A stretch of DNA of 64,000 nucleotides, taken from positions 868,001-932,000 of the forward strand of contig NZ_CP097810.1 of the NCBI RefSeq assembly GCF_000364165.2. Reading direction: 5' to 3'. The translations under genes and the position numbers were made by a program. Positions 25,213-34,692 of this stretch are shown here, piece by piece (position 1 is the first letter of the stretch; every line of letters begins with the position of its first letter). Origin of the DNA: Clostridium sp. MD294 (lineage in GTDB: Bacteria > Bacillota > Clostridia > Lachnospirales > Anaerotignaceae). A model generated the notes under the pieces. The model searched no databases. It worked only from the letters and a program-made list of their open reading frames with translations, and was not told where the DNA came from.

Positions 25213-26994
25213 ATGAAAAGTTTAAAATGGAAGCTGATTGCTATGTATTTAGGCTTGGTGCTTTTGGTAATGATAGTAAGTGGCACATATATATTGCTAA
25301 GTATAAGAAATATAGAAATCAGTAAATCAAGGCAGGAATTGGAAACATATGCCAAAAAGATAAATGACCAAGTAATTACAGGAGGAGAAGAAGAATATTT
25401 CCAAACAGAGCTTTTAAGAACAGTATCTAATTCTATAGGTATACAAGGAAATATATTGAATGCGAAAGGAAAGACAATTGCTTCTACTACAGATTTACAA
25501 CCGCCTTATGAAGATTATAAAAGTTCTGTTATTATAGCAGCAATGTCAGGAGTTTCTTCTTTTTCTACTGGTAAAAAAAATATGGACTCTTTTTGGTTGG
25601 CAAAAGAATGGATAAGTTATGCAACACCTATAAAAGATGCAGAGGGAAATATTGATTATATTATATTTACAAGATTAGACGCAACAGATATGAAAAATAG
25701 TTTGCGACAGACTACAAAGACAATTATTATTGCAGTAATGTTAGCATTATTACTAGCAGCAATTATGGGTTTTGTATTTTCGCAGACATTGACACGACCT
25801 ATATTGGAATTAACACGAGGGGCAAAAAATCTTGCTGAGGGAAGTTTAAATCAAAAAATAAAAGTACGAAGTGATGACGAAATAGGACAACTTACAGCAA
25901 GTTTTAATAATATGGCAACAAAACTAGAAAAAAATATTGCAGATATGTCAAAAGAGAAAAATAAATTGGAGATTATACTACATAATATGACAGATGGAGT
26001 ACTTTCTTTTGATAAAGATGGAGAACTTATTCACGTTAATAGTGCTAGTATGGATATGTTAGAGGTAGATGAGTTACATTTAACATTTTCTCAATTTATA
26101 AAAAAATTTGATATTAATTCAGGTGTTTATTTAGATATGGGTCCAGAAGTTTCTCAGAAAGTTAATTTTCCTGTAGGACATCGCTTTATTAATGCAAGTT
26201 TTTCTCCTTATTCTAGTGAAACGGAAAAAATAGCAGGTGTAGTAGTGGTATTGCAGGATATTACAGAGCAAAAGAAATTAGATGATATGAGAAAAGAATT
26301 TGTTGCAAATGTATCACATGAATTAAGGACACCTTTGACTACTGTAAAAAGTTATACAGAAACACTTTTAGAGGGTGCATTAGAAGATACAGAGATTGCA
26401 AAAGAATTTTTAGAAATAGTAAATAGTGAAGCAGATAGAATGGCATTTTTAGTAAGGGATTTGTTGCAGCTTTCCCGTTTTGATAGTAAACAGGTACAGT
26501 TAGATGTAACAGAAATTCCATTGAATGCCTTTTTAGAGGAAACAGTAAGACAAAATAAAATTCATGCAGAAGCTAAAGAGCAAAATTTATATTATGTACC
26601 TGCAAAAAAAGATGTAATATTATATGGTGATAGAGATAGAATTAGTCAAGTAATCAATAATATTGTAACAAATGCTATAAAATATAGTTTACCAAAAGCA
26701 GAAATACGTATTTTTACAGGAGAAGATGCGTATTATTATAAAATTATGGTAAGAGATACAGGTATGGGAATACAAAGAGAAGACTTACCAAGAATATTTG
26801 AACGTTTTTATAGAGTAGATAAAGCACGAAGTAGAGCAATGGGAGGTACTGGTTTAGGACTAGCTATAGCAAAAGAAATTATGGAAAGTCATAGAGGACG
26901 ATTGACAGCAGAAAGTGAATATGGAAAAGGTACTACAATGACAATGTGGTTTCCTAAGGCACAGCAAGAGCCTTGGGAGGGAGAAATATTATAA
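25213..26994 (+). CDS. walK: Sensor histidine kinase WalK (YycG)
   Basis: A 593-residue membrane kinase partnered with WalR. Two membrane helices (about 7-29 and 170-193) bracket an extracellular sensor of about 140 residues. They are followed by HAMP (TLTRPILELTRGAKNLAEG), a PAS domain (about 250-355, opening IILHNMTDGVLSFD), the dimerisation helix with phospho-acceptor H369 (VSHELRTPLTTVKSY) and the ATPase domain with N box (INNIVTNAIKYS), DTGMGI and GGTGLGLAIAKEI. Starts 17 bases after walR. Family knowledge: it senses wall precursors or autolytic fragments and is held in check by WalH and WalI, encoded nearby. Confidence 0.94.
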   Translation: MKSLKWKLIAMYLGLVLLVMIVSGTYILLSIRNIEISKSRQELETYAKKINDQVITGGEEEYFQTELLRTVSNSIGIQGNILNAKGKTIASTTDLQPPYEDYKSSVIIAAMSGVSSFSTGKKNMDSFWLAKEWISYATPIKDAEGNIDYIIFTRLDATDMKNSLRQTTKTIIIAVMLALLLAAIMGFVFSQTLTRPILELTRGAKNLAEGSLNQKIKVRSDDEIGQLTASFNNMATKLEKNIADMSKEKNKLEIILHNMTDGVLSFDKDGELIHVNSASMDMLEVDELHLTFSQFIKKFDINSGVYLDMGPEVSQKVNFPVGHRFINASFSPYSSETEKIAGVVVVLQDITEQKKLDDMRKEFVANVSHELRTPLTTVKSYTETLLEGALEDTEIAKEFLEIVNSEADRMAFLVRDLLQLSRFDSKQVQLDVTEIPLNAFLEETVRQNKIHAEAKEQNLYYVPAKKDVILYGDRDRISQVINNIVTNAIKYSLPKAEIRIFTGEDAYYYKIMVRDTGMGIQREDLPRIFERFYRVDKARSRAMGGTGLGLAIAKEIMESHRGRLTAESEYGKGTTMTMWFPKAQQEPWEGEIL

Positions 26995-27045
26995 AAAGAA
27001 GTGCTGTAATGCTGCCAAATTAATGTAATTCAAACGTAAGGGCGT

Positions 27046-27062
27046 TGTAACATAATTGTAAC
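27046..27062 (+). promoter_or_regulatory. WalR box
   Basis: TGTAAC-ATAAT-TGTAAC fits the WalR consensus (two TGTWAH half-sites with a 5-base spacer) without a mismatch. A TATAAT -10 follows at 27073-27078 and there is no good -35, so the box sits where a class II activator would replace the -35. The target is the secreted protein at 27134 and possibly walH-walI. Confidence 0.75.
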
Positions 27063-27133
27063 ATAATTGGGTTATAATAGGTGCGTGTAGAGTACATGGT
27101 ACAAAAAATTTTAGTTAAGGAGGCCAATTAGAA

Positions 27134-27607
27134 ATGAAAAAATTTTCTATCGCGTTTATTGTTGTAATGCTTTTCTGCTTTGCACCAGTGCTTGTTTACG
27201 CAGGGCCTCTTGATGCTGAAACGGCGGAGCAGGAACTTGGCCTTTCCGTAACAAGTGGCATTGATATGTCTAAAGAAACACAATCTACCTTTGATGATAC
27301 AAAAATCATTGCGGGTGTGGCAAATCAAGGAACTGCCATAGAAATCAACGTTAGTACAAAAGACGCCAATGGAGAACTAATGGAAAGTGCAAACTTTGAA
27401 ATTGAAGTTGGTGCTTCTGGTATATTTAGCCAGACTGTGGAATTAAGTCTTGGAGAAAATGTTGTATCTATTACAGCATCGAAAGAAGGTTGTGAAACAG
27501 TAAGTGGAGAAACCATTGTGAAAAGGCGTAATATTACTATTAAAAATGAATTGGAGAATACAGTTTCGATTCCCGGCAGCACAAGAAACCTATCGCTAAC
27601 AATGTAA
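27134..27607 (+). CDS. Secreted protein in the Wal cluster, beta-sandwich-like
   Basis: A 157-residue exported protein. Residues 1-23 are a standard signal peptide with a cut after VYA-G. The rest looks like one immunoglobulin- or cadherin-like beta domain (TKIIAGVANQGTAIEINV ... GASGIFSQTVELSLGENVVSITA) with a short tail. Codons such as GCG, GGC, CTT and CGT make it visibly richer in G+C than the genes around it, which hints at a foreign or recently acquired origin. A WalR box and -10 lie directly upstream and AAGGAGG precedes the ATG. It separates walK from walH. Function unknown; a wall-surface role is inferred. Confidence 0.75.
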   Translation: MKKFSIAFIVVMLFCFAPVLVYAGPLDAETAEQELGLSVTSGIDMSKETQSTFDDTKIIAGVANQGTAIEINVSTKDANGELMESANFEIEVGASGIFSQTVELSLGENVVSITASKEGCETVSGETIVKRRNITIKNELENTVSIPGSTRNLSLTM

Positions 27608-27644
27608 ATGGGCAAAAATGAAATATAGAAGCGGTGAAAAATCA

Positions 27645-29018
27645 ATGAATATCAACAAAATGAAAAATTTTGTCATTATTATTTTGGTTATAGCTGCTGT
27701 TTATCAAACGGGATTGTTATGGCTTGAGGATACTGCAAGCCATAACTTTTTTTATACTGTTTTTGGCTTAGGAGGTCAAAAGGAGTTTACGGCAGAAGAA
27801 AATATATTACTTTTGCCTAGTAAATTTGTGATAGGCAGTGGAAATAAAAAATATACAGTGGCATATGCGAATGATATAGAAAAAGAAGCAGTACTGTCAG
27901 AAGGAAACGACTTGCTTCAAGAAGTTTTAATGCAAGCAGAAACAGGTACAATACTACAAAAAATACCATGGGACGATATATTGGACAAAAAATGTTTATT
28001 ACTGAAATATCATTTTTTTATTCCAGTATCGGAATATTTTGAAAACTATAATAAAAAATTTTTGACACCTACAATAGAAAGTTTTGATTGTGTTGTATTC
28101 GTACCAAATAAAACAAGTAATGGAATAACAAATGTTTATTTTATTAATACAAATTTAGAAGAATGTTGGAATGTGTCAATAAATAAATCTCATATTAGTA
28201 CAAAATTGTATACTATGTTGGAAGCAAAACAAAATGATTTAACATATGTTTCTACAAAACAAAGTGGTTTTAATTTGTTTCAAGATAGTGTTTTTGTGCC
28301 ACAGTGGAAAGAAAATAGCCTCCCTTATAGAAGTATTATGGAAGTCAATCCTTTTATGAAAGATGGTAGTATTAATAGATATTTTTTGGAAAATTCAGTA
28401 GATAGTTTTTTTAAAAACTTAGAAGCAGATTGGAATAGAGTAGATGAAACAGGTACATTTGTGTTTAGTGATGAAACTGTTGTAGTAAGATATTATCCTA
28501 AGGGAATATTAGAATATTATAGTTATGGAACGTATGACACAGAAATAAAAACAGATATTGTTACAGGATATCAAATTTGTAAAAACTTTATGAATAATGA
28601 CACTTCATTAGAAACAGAAACTTATTTATCTGGTATTGAGATAAATGGGAATGAAATAGTATATTATTTTGATTATACTGTAGATAACTATCCTATATTA
28701 TTCTCTGAAGCAGTACAAAAGGAATTTGATATGCCTCATGCTATAGAATTTTGCATAAGGGGAAATTCCGTAAGAAAGTATAAAAGATATGCTCATAATT
28801 TTAAAGTAGTAGATATAAAAGATAAAGAAATATCAGTAGAGTTTTTAGGAGCATTAGACCAAGCGATTGAACAATATCAAATCAATCATGAAGAATTAGA
28901 AGTAAAAGAAGTAGAAGATATGTATTTAGCTTATTTTGTAGAACCAAATTTTACAGTAACAATGAAATGGATAACAGAATTGTATCATGAATTGTATATA
29001 GGAAAGACAGTAAAATAA
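27645..29018 (+). CDS. walH: WalK regulator WalH (YycH)
   Basis: A 457-residue protein with one N-terminal membrane helix (residues 6-25) and a large extracellular part, the architecture of YycH. Identity rests on position (after walRK and before walI), size and the start pattern MNINKMKNFVIIILVIAAVYQ, since this family is poorly conserved. YycH and YycI form a membrane complex with WalK and modulate its activity. The ATG at 27645 is preceded by a weak GCGGTGA site; an in-frame ATG at 27618 is an alternative. Confidence 0.78.
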   Translation: MNINKMKNFVIIILVIAAVYQTGLLWLEDTASHNFFYTVFGLGGQKEFTAEENILLLPSKFVIGSGNKKYTVAYANDIEKEAVLSEGNDLLQEVLMQAETGTILQKIPWDDILDKKCLLLKYHFFIPVSEYFENYNKKFLTPTIESFDCVVFVPNKTSNGITNVYFINTNLEECWNVSINKSHISTKLYTMLEAKQNDLTYVSTKQSGFNLFQDSVFVPQWKENSLPYRSIMEVNPFMKDGSINRYFLENSVDSFFKNLEADWNRVDETGTFVFSDETVVVRYYPKGILEYYSYGTYDTEIKTDIVTGYQICKNFMNNDTSLETETYLSGIEINGNEIVYYFDYTVDNYPILFSEAVQKEFDMPHAIEFCIRGNSVRKYKRYAHNFKVVDIKDKEISVEFLGALDQAIEQYQINHEELEVKEVEDMYLAYFVEPNFTVTMKWITELYHELYIGKTVK

Positions 29019-29038
29019 AAAAGAAGGGAGGAAGAACT

Positions 29039-29920
29039 TTGGAATGGAAAGCTGTAAAAAATTTTCTTTTAGTACTACTTTTTATAATGAATGTAGTATT
29101 GGGATATTTTAATTATCAGCAATATCAGCAAAATGTATTAACTTCTAGTCAAGAAAGAGCCATTTATGAAGTTCTTTCTCAAAACCGCATTATATTGTAT
29201 ACAGACATTTTGACAAAATTTCCTCCTATGAGAAAATTGTCATTAAATGCACCTATGTATAGTAGAGATGATATGAAACAGCAATTTTTTGGACAAGAAG
29301 AGGCAACGATTACAGTAGAGTTTAATAAAACAATTATAACGAGTGAAAGCAAAGTGCTTACTATGGAAGGGAACAAAGGAGAATTAGTATTCAAAAATGG
29401 TACAAGAGAAAGTAAAAAGATTACATTAAATGAAGCAAGAAAGGAAGCAAAAGAATTTGTAGAAGCCTTAGGAAAAAAAAATGGAAATCATTTTGAAATA
29501 GGGAATGTTCAGGAAATAGAAAAAGGCTATAAAGTCACTTTTTTTCAAAAATATAAAGGGATATATGTTTTTGTAAATTGCTTTGAGGTATATGTGGAAG
29601 AGAAAGGAATTTCTCGTGTAAAATTAAATTATTTTAATACAGAAGGTTTTACAGGAGATAAAAAAGATATTTGTTTTTCTGATGAGGCATTACTTACTTT
29701 TTTGATTGAAATAGAAAAAGAAAGACAGGAAACAAATACTTATGAAACTGTTACTATACAAAAAATGGAATTAGGATATGATTTTCAAGAAATGGAAGAT
29801 TTAAAAATAGAAAATGCAGCAAAATTAGTACCTTGCTATAGAATTTATGTTTTAGGAAAACAACAACCATATGTTATAAATGCGTATACAAATGAAATAA
29901 TAAGAGAAATAAAGGAATAA
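29039..29920 (+). CDS. walI: WalK regulator WalI (YycI)
   Basis: A 293-residue bitopic membrane protein: short basic start, membrane helix at residues 7-24 (FLLVLLFIMNVVLGYF) and an extracellular domain with the two-lobed YycH/YycI-type fold. The motif MEWKAVKNFLLV at the start is typical of YycI. It starts at TTG behind GGGAGGAAG, 20 bases after walH, so both are made together. The pair should bind the WalK membrane segment. A terminator follows at 29966. Confidence 0.82.
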   Translation: MEWKAVKNFLLVLLFIMNVVLGYFNYQQYQQNVLTSSQERAIYEVLSQNRIILYTDILTKFPPMRKLSLNAPMYSRDDMKQQFFGQEEATITVEFNKTIITSESKVLTMEGNKGELVFKNGTRESKKITLNEARKEAKEFVEALGKKNGNHFEIGNVQEIEKGYKVTFFQKYKGIYVFVNCFEVYVEEKGISRVKLNYFNTEGFTGDKKDICFSDEALLTFLIEIEKERQETNTYETVTIQKMELGYDFQEMEDLKIENAAKLVPCYRIYVLGKQQPYVINAYTNEIIREIKE

Positions 29921-29965
29921 TAAAAAAATATAAGAACACTAATTAAAGAGAAAATATAATAATCT

Positions 29966-30000
29966 GGACAGTACTTTTATAAAGTAGCTGTCCTATTTTT
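29966..30000 (+). terminator. Terminator after walI
   Basis: GGACAG..ACTTT (29966-29977) pairs with AAAGT..CTGTCC (29981-29993), followed by TATTTTTAT. It separates the sensor genes from murA-walJ. Confidence 0.8.
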
Positions 30001-30051
30001 ATAAAAAAAGTAAAAATTGTATTTTTATAGATACTGAAATATAAAAAATGT

Positions 30052-30079
30052 TTGAGATTTTAGTATTTAGTGGTATAAT
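30052..30079 (+). promoter_or_regulatory. Probable murA promoter
   Basis: TTGAGA (30052-30057), 16-base spacer, TGG then TATAAT (30074-30079), an extended -10. A second TGT-TATAAT at 30134-30142 is another candidate. The rest of the 369-base gap (29921-30289) holds nothing else recognisable. Confidence 0.45.
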
Positions 30080-30289
30080 TGCTATAATAAAAATAAGAAA
30101 TTTTTTAGTAAAGATATGAATAATATAGTATTTGTGTTATAATACATTGCTGAGATGATATTTCGATTACTTTATGAATTGACTTAATAAATAACATAGA
30201 TATAAAAATAAAAAAATACTACAACATATTGTTTGTGATACTTTTGATATAAAAAAACAAGAGTTTCTTTGGGAGGAATTGAAGTTTTT

Positions 30290-31546
30290 ATGAATAAATT
30301 AATTGTAATGGGGCAAAAGCAGTTAAAAGGAGAAGTTTGCATTAGTGGTGCAAAAAATGCAGCAGTTGCGATTATTCCAGCAGCGATAATGGCAGATGAT
30401 GTGAGTGTTATTGAAAATCTGCCTTGTATAGAAGATGTAAGCAGTTTATGCAATACAATAAATAAAATAGGAGCAAAAAGTTCTTTTTTAAATAAACATA
30501 CATTACAAATTGATGGAAGAAATATCAATAATATTTGTGCTACTTATGAAGAAGTACAAAAAATTCGTGCATCTTATTATCTTTTAGGGGCACTTTTGGC
30601 ACGATTTAAAAAAGCAGAAGTTGCTATGCCTGGAGGGTGTAATTTTGGTACAAGACCTATTGATTTGCATTTAAAAGGATTTAGAGCATTAGGAGCAGAG
30701 GTTATTGTAGAAAATGGCATTGTAAAAGCTTATGCTGATAGATTAGTTGGAACTTCTATTTATATGGACCAAGTAAGTGTAGGTGCAACAATTAATATTA
30801 TGCTTGCTGCTACTATGGCAGAAGGAAAAACAGTTATTGAAAATGCAGCAAAAGAACCTCATATTGTAGATACAGCAAACTTTTTAAATTTTATGGGAGC
30901 AAATATTAAAGGTGCTGGTACAGACGTAATACGTATTACAGGTGTTAAAAAATTACATGGAGCACAGTATACCATTATACCAGACCAAATTGAAGCAGGA
31001 ACTTATATGATTGCATCAGCAATTACTGGAGGAGATGTACTTGTAAGAAATATTATTCCAAAACATATGGACTCTCTTTCTGCAAAACTGGTAGAAATGA
31101 ATGTAAGAGTAGAAGAATTTGATGATGCTATTCGTGTAATATCAGATAAACCTTTGAGAAATGTGAATGTAAAAACAATGAGTTATCCAGGATTTCCTAC
31201 AGATTTACAACCACAAATGGCAGCATTGTTAAGTGTTTGTCAAGGAACAAATATTATTACAGAAAATGTTTGGGAAAATCGTTTTCAATATATAGATGAA
31301 TTGCGTCGTATGGGAGCAAATATTACAGTAGATGGTAGAATTGCAGTAATAGAGGGAGTACCTTATTTGACAGGTTCTCAAGTTTCTGCTACAGATTTGA
31401 GAGCAGGTGCAGCAATGATATTAGCAGGACTTGCAGCAAAAGGAGAAACACAGATTGATAATACAAAATATATTGATAGAGGTTATGAAGATATAGAATA
31501 TAAGCTTTCTGCATTAGGAGCTGAAATTAAAAGAGTACAAGTATAA
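30290..31546 (+). CDS. murA: UDP-N-acetylglucosamine 1-carboxyvinyltransferase (MurA)
   Basis: A 418-residue cytosolic enzyme that transfers enolpyruvate from PEP to UDP-GlcNAc, the first committed step of peptidoglycan synthesis. Motifs: QKQLKGEVCISGAKNAAV at the N-terminus, the catalytic cysteine C117 in MPGGCNFGTRPIDLHLKG (the fosfomycin target), and TDLQPQMAALL and ATDLRAGAAM near the C-terminus. The ATG 30290 was chosen because it gives the standard N-terminus. GGGAGG lies 13 bases upstream, an unusually long spacing, and a TTG at 30269 is in the same frame. Its location between walI and walJ places precursor synthesis inside the Wal cluster. Confidence 0.95.
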   Translation: MNKLIVMGQKQLKGEVCISGAKNAAVAIIPAAIMADDVSVIENLPCIEDVSSLCNTINKIGAKSSFLNKHTLQIDGRNINNICATYEEVQKIRASYYLLGALLARFKKAEVAMPGGCNFGTRPIDLHLKGFRALGAEVIVENGIVKAYADRLVGTSIYMDQVSVGATINIMLAATMAEGKTVIENAAKEPHIVDTANFLNFMGANIKGAGTDVIRITGVKKLHGAQYTIIPDQIEAGTYMIASAITGGDVLVRNIIPKHMDSLSAKLVEMNVRVEEFDDAIRVISDKPLRNVNVKTMSYPGFPTDLQPQMAALLSVCQGTNIITENVWENRFQYIDELRRMGANITVDGRIAVIEGVPYLTGSQVSATDLRAGAAMILAGLAAKGETQIDNTKYIDRGYEDIEYKLSALGAEIKRVQV

Positions 31547-31592
31547 AAATCAGATGTACTATAACATTACATCACATTAGGAGGATAAACTT

Positions 31593-32387
31593 ATGGCTGT
31601 AAAATTTTGTTCTATTGCCAGTGGAAGTAGTGGAAATAGTGCGTTTGTAGGTACACAACACACAAAAATATTAATAGATGTAGGAGTAAGTGGAAAACAT
31701 ATTATACAAGCATTGTCTTCTTTAGAAGTAGCAGGAAATGCTATAAATGCTATTTTTGTTACTCATGAGCATATAGACCATATTAAGGGAGTAGGCGTTA
31801 TTTCTAGAAAATTTGATATACCAATTTATGCTACTTGTGGAACGTGGGAAGCTATGGAAAATCAGATTGGAAAAATTGCAGAAAAAAATAAGCGTTTTGT
31901 ATATGCACAAGAAAAATGTGTTGTTAATGATATGTGTATATATCCTTTTATTATTCCTCATGATGCAAAAGAAGCAGTAGGATATAGTATAGAAACAGAA
32001 AACCATAAAATAACAATTGCTACAGATTTAGGTCATATAACAGATGATATAAAAGAAAAATTATTTGATAGTGAATTACTTCTTTTAGAAGCAAATCATG
32101 ATGAAGAAATGGTAAAAAATAGTTGTTATCCTTATTATTTAAAACAAAGGATATTAGGAAAAAAAGGGCATATTTCTAATAATACTGCAGGACATTTGTT
32201 ATGTGACATAATGTCTGAAAAGTTAAGATATGTTTTATTGGGTCATATGAGCGAACAGAATAATTATCCACGTCTGGCATATCAAACAGTAAAAAATATA
32301 TTAGAAAAAAATAACATTAAAATAGGAAAACATTTTCAATTAGATATGGCATTAAGGTACCAAAGTAGTAAAGTGGTAGAATTATAG
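31593..32387 (+). CDS. walJ: WalJ (YycJ) metallo-beta-lactamase-fold hydrolase
   Basis: A 264-residue MBL-fold protein. The N-terminus FCSIASGSSGNSAFVG and the metal site THEHIDHIKG (HxHxDH), with further His/Asp residues in IIPHDAKEAVGY and TDLGHIT, are those of YycJ/WalJ. The protein is a conserved member of the walR operon; it has been linked to coordination of wall division and to DNA repair exonuclease activity. It starts with AGGAGGA upstream, 46 bases after murA, and is followed 9 bases later by rlmH, as in many Firmicutes. Confidence 0.93.
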   Translation: MAVKFCSIASGSSGNSAFVGTQHTKILIDVGVSGKHIIQALSSLEVAGNAINAIFVTHEHIDHIKGVGVISRKFDIPIYATCGTWEAMENQIGKIAEKNKRFVYAQEKCVVNDMCIYPFIIPHDAKEAVGYSIETENHKITIATDLGHITDDIKEKLFDSELLLLEANHDEEMVKNSCYPYYLKQRILGKKGHISNNTAGHLLCDIMSEKLRYVLLGHMSEQNNYPRLAYQTVKNILEKNNIKIGKHFQLDMALRYQSSKVVEL

Positions 32388-32396
32388 GGAATAATT

Positions 32397-32876
32397 ATGA
32401 AAATTACAATAATCTGTATAGGAAAATTAAAAGAAAGATATTGGAAAGAAGCTGTAGAAGAATATAGCAAACGTCTGACAAAATATTGTAAATTAAATAT
32501 TATAGAATTGCCAGATGAAAAAGCACCAGAAACAATGAGCAAAGCAGAGCAACAGCAAGTTTGTCAGAAAGAAGGACAAAGAATATTAAAAGCAATAAAA
32601 GGAGATGGTGTTGTGGTTGCACTTGCGATAGAAGGAAAAATGTTTTCTTCTGAACAATTAGCAGCACAAATACAAAAGGATACTGTAGAGGGTATAAATC
32701 ATATAGTATTTATTATTGGAGGTTCTTTAGGGCTATCACAGGAAGTTATGAAAAAAGCAGATAGAGCACTTAGTTTTTCTGCTATGACATTTCCACATCA
32801 AATGATGAGAGTAATATTATTAGAACAAATTTATAGGGCAATGCGTATTATTAAAAAAGAACCCTATCATAAATAA
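32397..32876 (+). CDS. rlmH: 23S rRNA (pseudouridine1915-N3)-methyltransferase RlmH
   Basis: A 159-residue SPOUT methyltransferase that methylates pseudouridine 1915 in helix 69 of 23S rRNA using SAM. The knotted SAM site reads FIIGGSLGLSQEV, and the C-terminal substrate region is SFSAMTFPHQMMRVILLEQIYRA, ending KKEPYHK, the canonical end. The length is exactly typical. It is the classic last gene of wal clusters. Confidence 0.96.
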   Translation: MKITIICIGKLKERYWKEAVEEYSKRLTKYCKLNIIELPDEKAPETMSKAEQQQVCQKEGQRILKAIKGDGVVVALAIEGKMFSSEQLAAQIQKDTVEGINHIVFIIGGSLGLSQEVMKKADRALSFSAMTFPHQMMRVILLEQIYRAMRIIKKEPYHK

Positions 32877-32899
32877 AAATTTTTTAAAAGGTGATAAAT

Positions 32900-33268
32900 A
32901 TGGAAAAAATAGTAAAAAATAACATTGAAATTGTGATAATAGAAGAAAACGAAATAAATATAAAACAAGCAACGTCTGCTATAGATGCTATAATGGATAT
33001 AAAATATCAAACAAATTGTAGTAATATAGTAATAGATAAAAAGTGTATTTCGGAAGACTTTTTTCAATTAAGTACAGGACTTGCAGGAGAAGTATTTCAG
33101 AAATTAATAAATTATCATATAAAATTAGCAATAGTTGGAGACTTTTCAATGTATACAAGTAAAGCATTAAAAGACTTTATATATGAAAGTAATAAAGGAA
33201 AAGCTTTCTTTTTTGTTGAAACACAACAACAAGCAATTGAAAAATTGTGTGATATGTTAGGAAAATAA
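32900..33268 (+). CDS. DUF4180 domain-containing protein
   Basis: A 122-residue protein matching the DUF4180 pattern: IVIDKKCISEDFFQL, STGLAGEVFQKLINY and KLAIVGDFSMYTSKALKDF (a single alpha/beta domain). The role of the family is unknown. ATG 32900 has AAAAGGTGA as ribosome site; a GTG at 32891 is inside it. It follows rlmH by 23 bases and precedes an unknown gene by 3 bases, so it belongs to the walJ-rlmH-recR run. Confidence 0.85.
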   Translation: MEKIVKNNIEIVIIEENEINIKQATSAIDAIMDIKYQTNCSNIVIDKKCISEDFFQLSTGLAGEVFQKLINYHIKLAIVGDFSMYTSKALKDFIYESNKGKAFFFVETQQQAIEKLCDMLGK

Positions 33269-33271
33269 ATT

Positions 33272-33745
33272 ATGTGTTATAGTGAAAGACGATATATTCA
33301 TAAACTTTTTAAACTAAAAGACTATATACAACTTTATCATATACAAACAGAAACAATGCAAAAAATGCTTCTTATTGATAATCAAGAAGATTTTGAAGAC
33401 TTTTTAAAATATTATTATGATATAGAGGAAGAGGTATTTTGGCTATATTACTCTGTTGTACAAGGAGAAAGTCTTTTAATTGAAGGGTATGATGAAGATG
33501 TTAGTGAAAAAGTAACACTGTTTTTGAAACAAAAATTACCAAGAAATTTGTTTTGCAATGTTTTACCATATATTCAAAATTTATATGTGGATTTAGGAAC
33601 AAAAAATACCATAGAAAAACAAATTGCCATTTGCAATCAATATTTACAAAATACAGAATATTCTTTACAATTATGTTATGATGAAACATATTGTGCAGGA
33701 GTTTATTTTTTAAATGTGAGTGTTTTACATAATGGATATCAATAA
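33272..33745 (+). CDS. Unknown small acidic protein
   Basis: A 157-residue soluble protein without signal or membrane segments, rich in Tyr, Gln and acidic residues. I do not recognise the family. Its tight spacing (3 bases after the DUF4180 gene, 14 before recR) shows that it is a real member of the operon. The central region looks mostly helical. Several cysteines (C2, C90 region, C126 region, C140) are scattered and do not form a metal motif. Confidence 0.7.
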   Translation: MCYSERRYIHKLFKLKDYIQLYHIQTETMQKMLLIDNQEDFEDFLKYYYDIEEEVFWLYYSVVQGESLLIEGYDEDVSEKVTLFLKQKLPRNLFCNVLPYIQNLYVDLGTKNTIEKQIAICNQYLQNTEYSLQLCYDETYCAGVYFLNVSVLHNGYQ

Positions 33746-33759
33746 AAAGGAGCTATAAA

Positions 33760-34362
33760 ATGAATTATTATGGAAATCCTATTACAAAGCTAATTGAAGA
33801 ATTTTCTGGACTGCCAGGAATAGGAAGGAAATCTGCTCAAAGATTAGCATTTTATATTATTAATATGCCAAAAGAAAAAAGTTTAGCATTAGCATCTGCT
33901 ATTGTAGAGGCAAGAGAAAATGTAAAATATTGTTCTGTTTGTTGTAATTTAACAGATAATGACCCTTGTCCTGTTTGTAGTAATTTAAAAAGAGATCATA
34001 AAACAATTATGATAGTAGAAGACCCTAGAGATATGGCGGCATATGAAAAGACAAAACAATATTATGGGGTATATCATATTTTACATGGAGCAATATCTCC
34101 TATGTTAGGAGTAGGACCTAAAGAAATTAAAATAAAAGAATTATTAGATAGACTGCAAAAAGAGGACAATGTGGAGGAAGTGATACTTGCAACGAACCCT
34201 AATGTAGAGGGAGAAGCAACAGCAATGTATATTAGTAGACTTTTGAAGCCACTTCAAATAAAAGTAACTAGAATTGCAAATGGAGTACCTGTAGGTAGTG
34301 ACTTGGAATATGTAGATGAAATTACATTATCAAGAGCATTAGAAGGCAGAAGAGAAATGTAA
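33760..34362 (+). CDS. recR: Recombination protein RecR
   Basis: A 200-residue DNA repair protein that forms a ring clamp with RecO and RecF to load RecA on gapped DNA. It shows the helix-hairpin-helix ([17 protein letters not shown]), the four-Cys zinc finger (C-SVC-C ... C-PVC, residues 57-72), the Toprim acidic site ([14 protein letters not shown]) and the Walker-B-like C-terminal [22 protein letters not shown]. The ATG has AAAAGGAG. Its usual partners dnaX and ybaB are elsewhere in the window (21479-23524). Confidence 0.97.
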   Translation: MNYYGNPITKLIEEFSGLPGIGRKSAQRLAFYIINMPKEKSLALASAIVEARENVKYCSVCCNLTDNDPCPVCSNLKRDHKTIMIVEDPRDMAAYEKTKQYYGVYHILHGAISPMLGVGPKEIKIKELLDRLQKEDNVEEVILATNPNVEGEATAMYISRLLKPLQIKVTRIANGVPVGSDLEYVDEITLSRALEGRREM

Positions 34363-34384
34363 AAGAAAAGTATATAAAGCAAAT

Positions 34385-34420
34385 AAAGGATTGAATAGTA
34401 TAAATTTCAATCCTTTTTTA
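34385..34420 (+). terminator. Terminator after recR
   Basis: AAAGGATTGAA (from 34385) and TTTCAATCCTTT (34405-34416), followed by T. It ends the murA-recR run. Between it and 34693 only a short hairpin (about 34600-34622) was noted; no gene is supported there. Confidence 0.85.
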
Positions 34421-34692
34421 TATTAAAATAATATTGATTTAAGTAAAGGAATAAATAGAAATTGCCAAAGAAATACAAATATTGCTGTAAAAAAGTACCA
34501 GTTTGATTGCTTCATGTATACATCACCAGCCTTTTCAAAAAAATGTAGAATTTTGTCGTAAAACCATTATAACGAAATATTACAAAAAATACAACTTATT
34601 AGGTTGTTATTTATATAACCTATTACATTGTTATTTTACTTTTTGGCTTGGGCTATACTTTACTGAAAAGGTAAAAAGGGCGGTGAAAATCC

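Noticed and set aside
27325-27645. 106-codon minus-strand frame opposite the secreted protein
   Set aside because: Antisense to a gene with signal peptide and WalR-driven promoter; no translation signal of its own.
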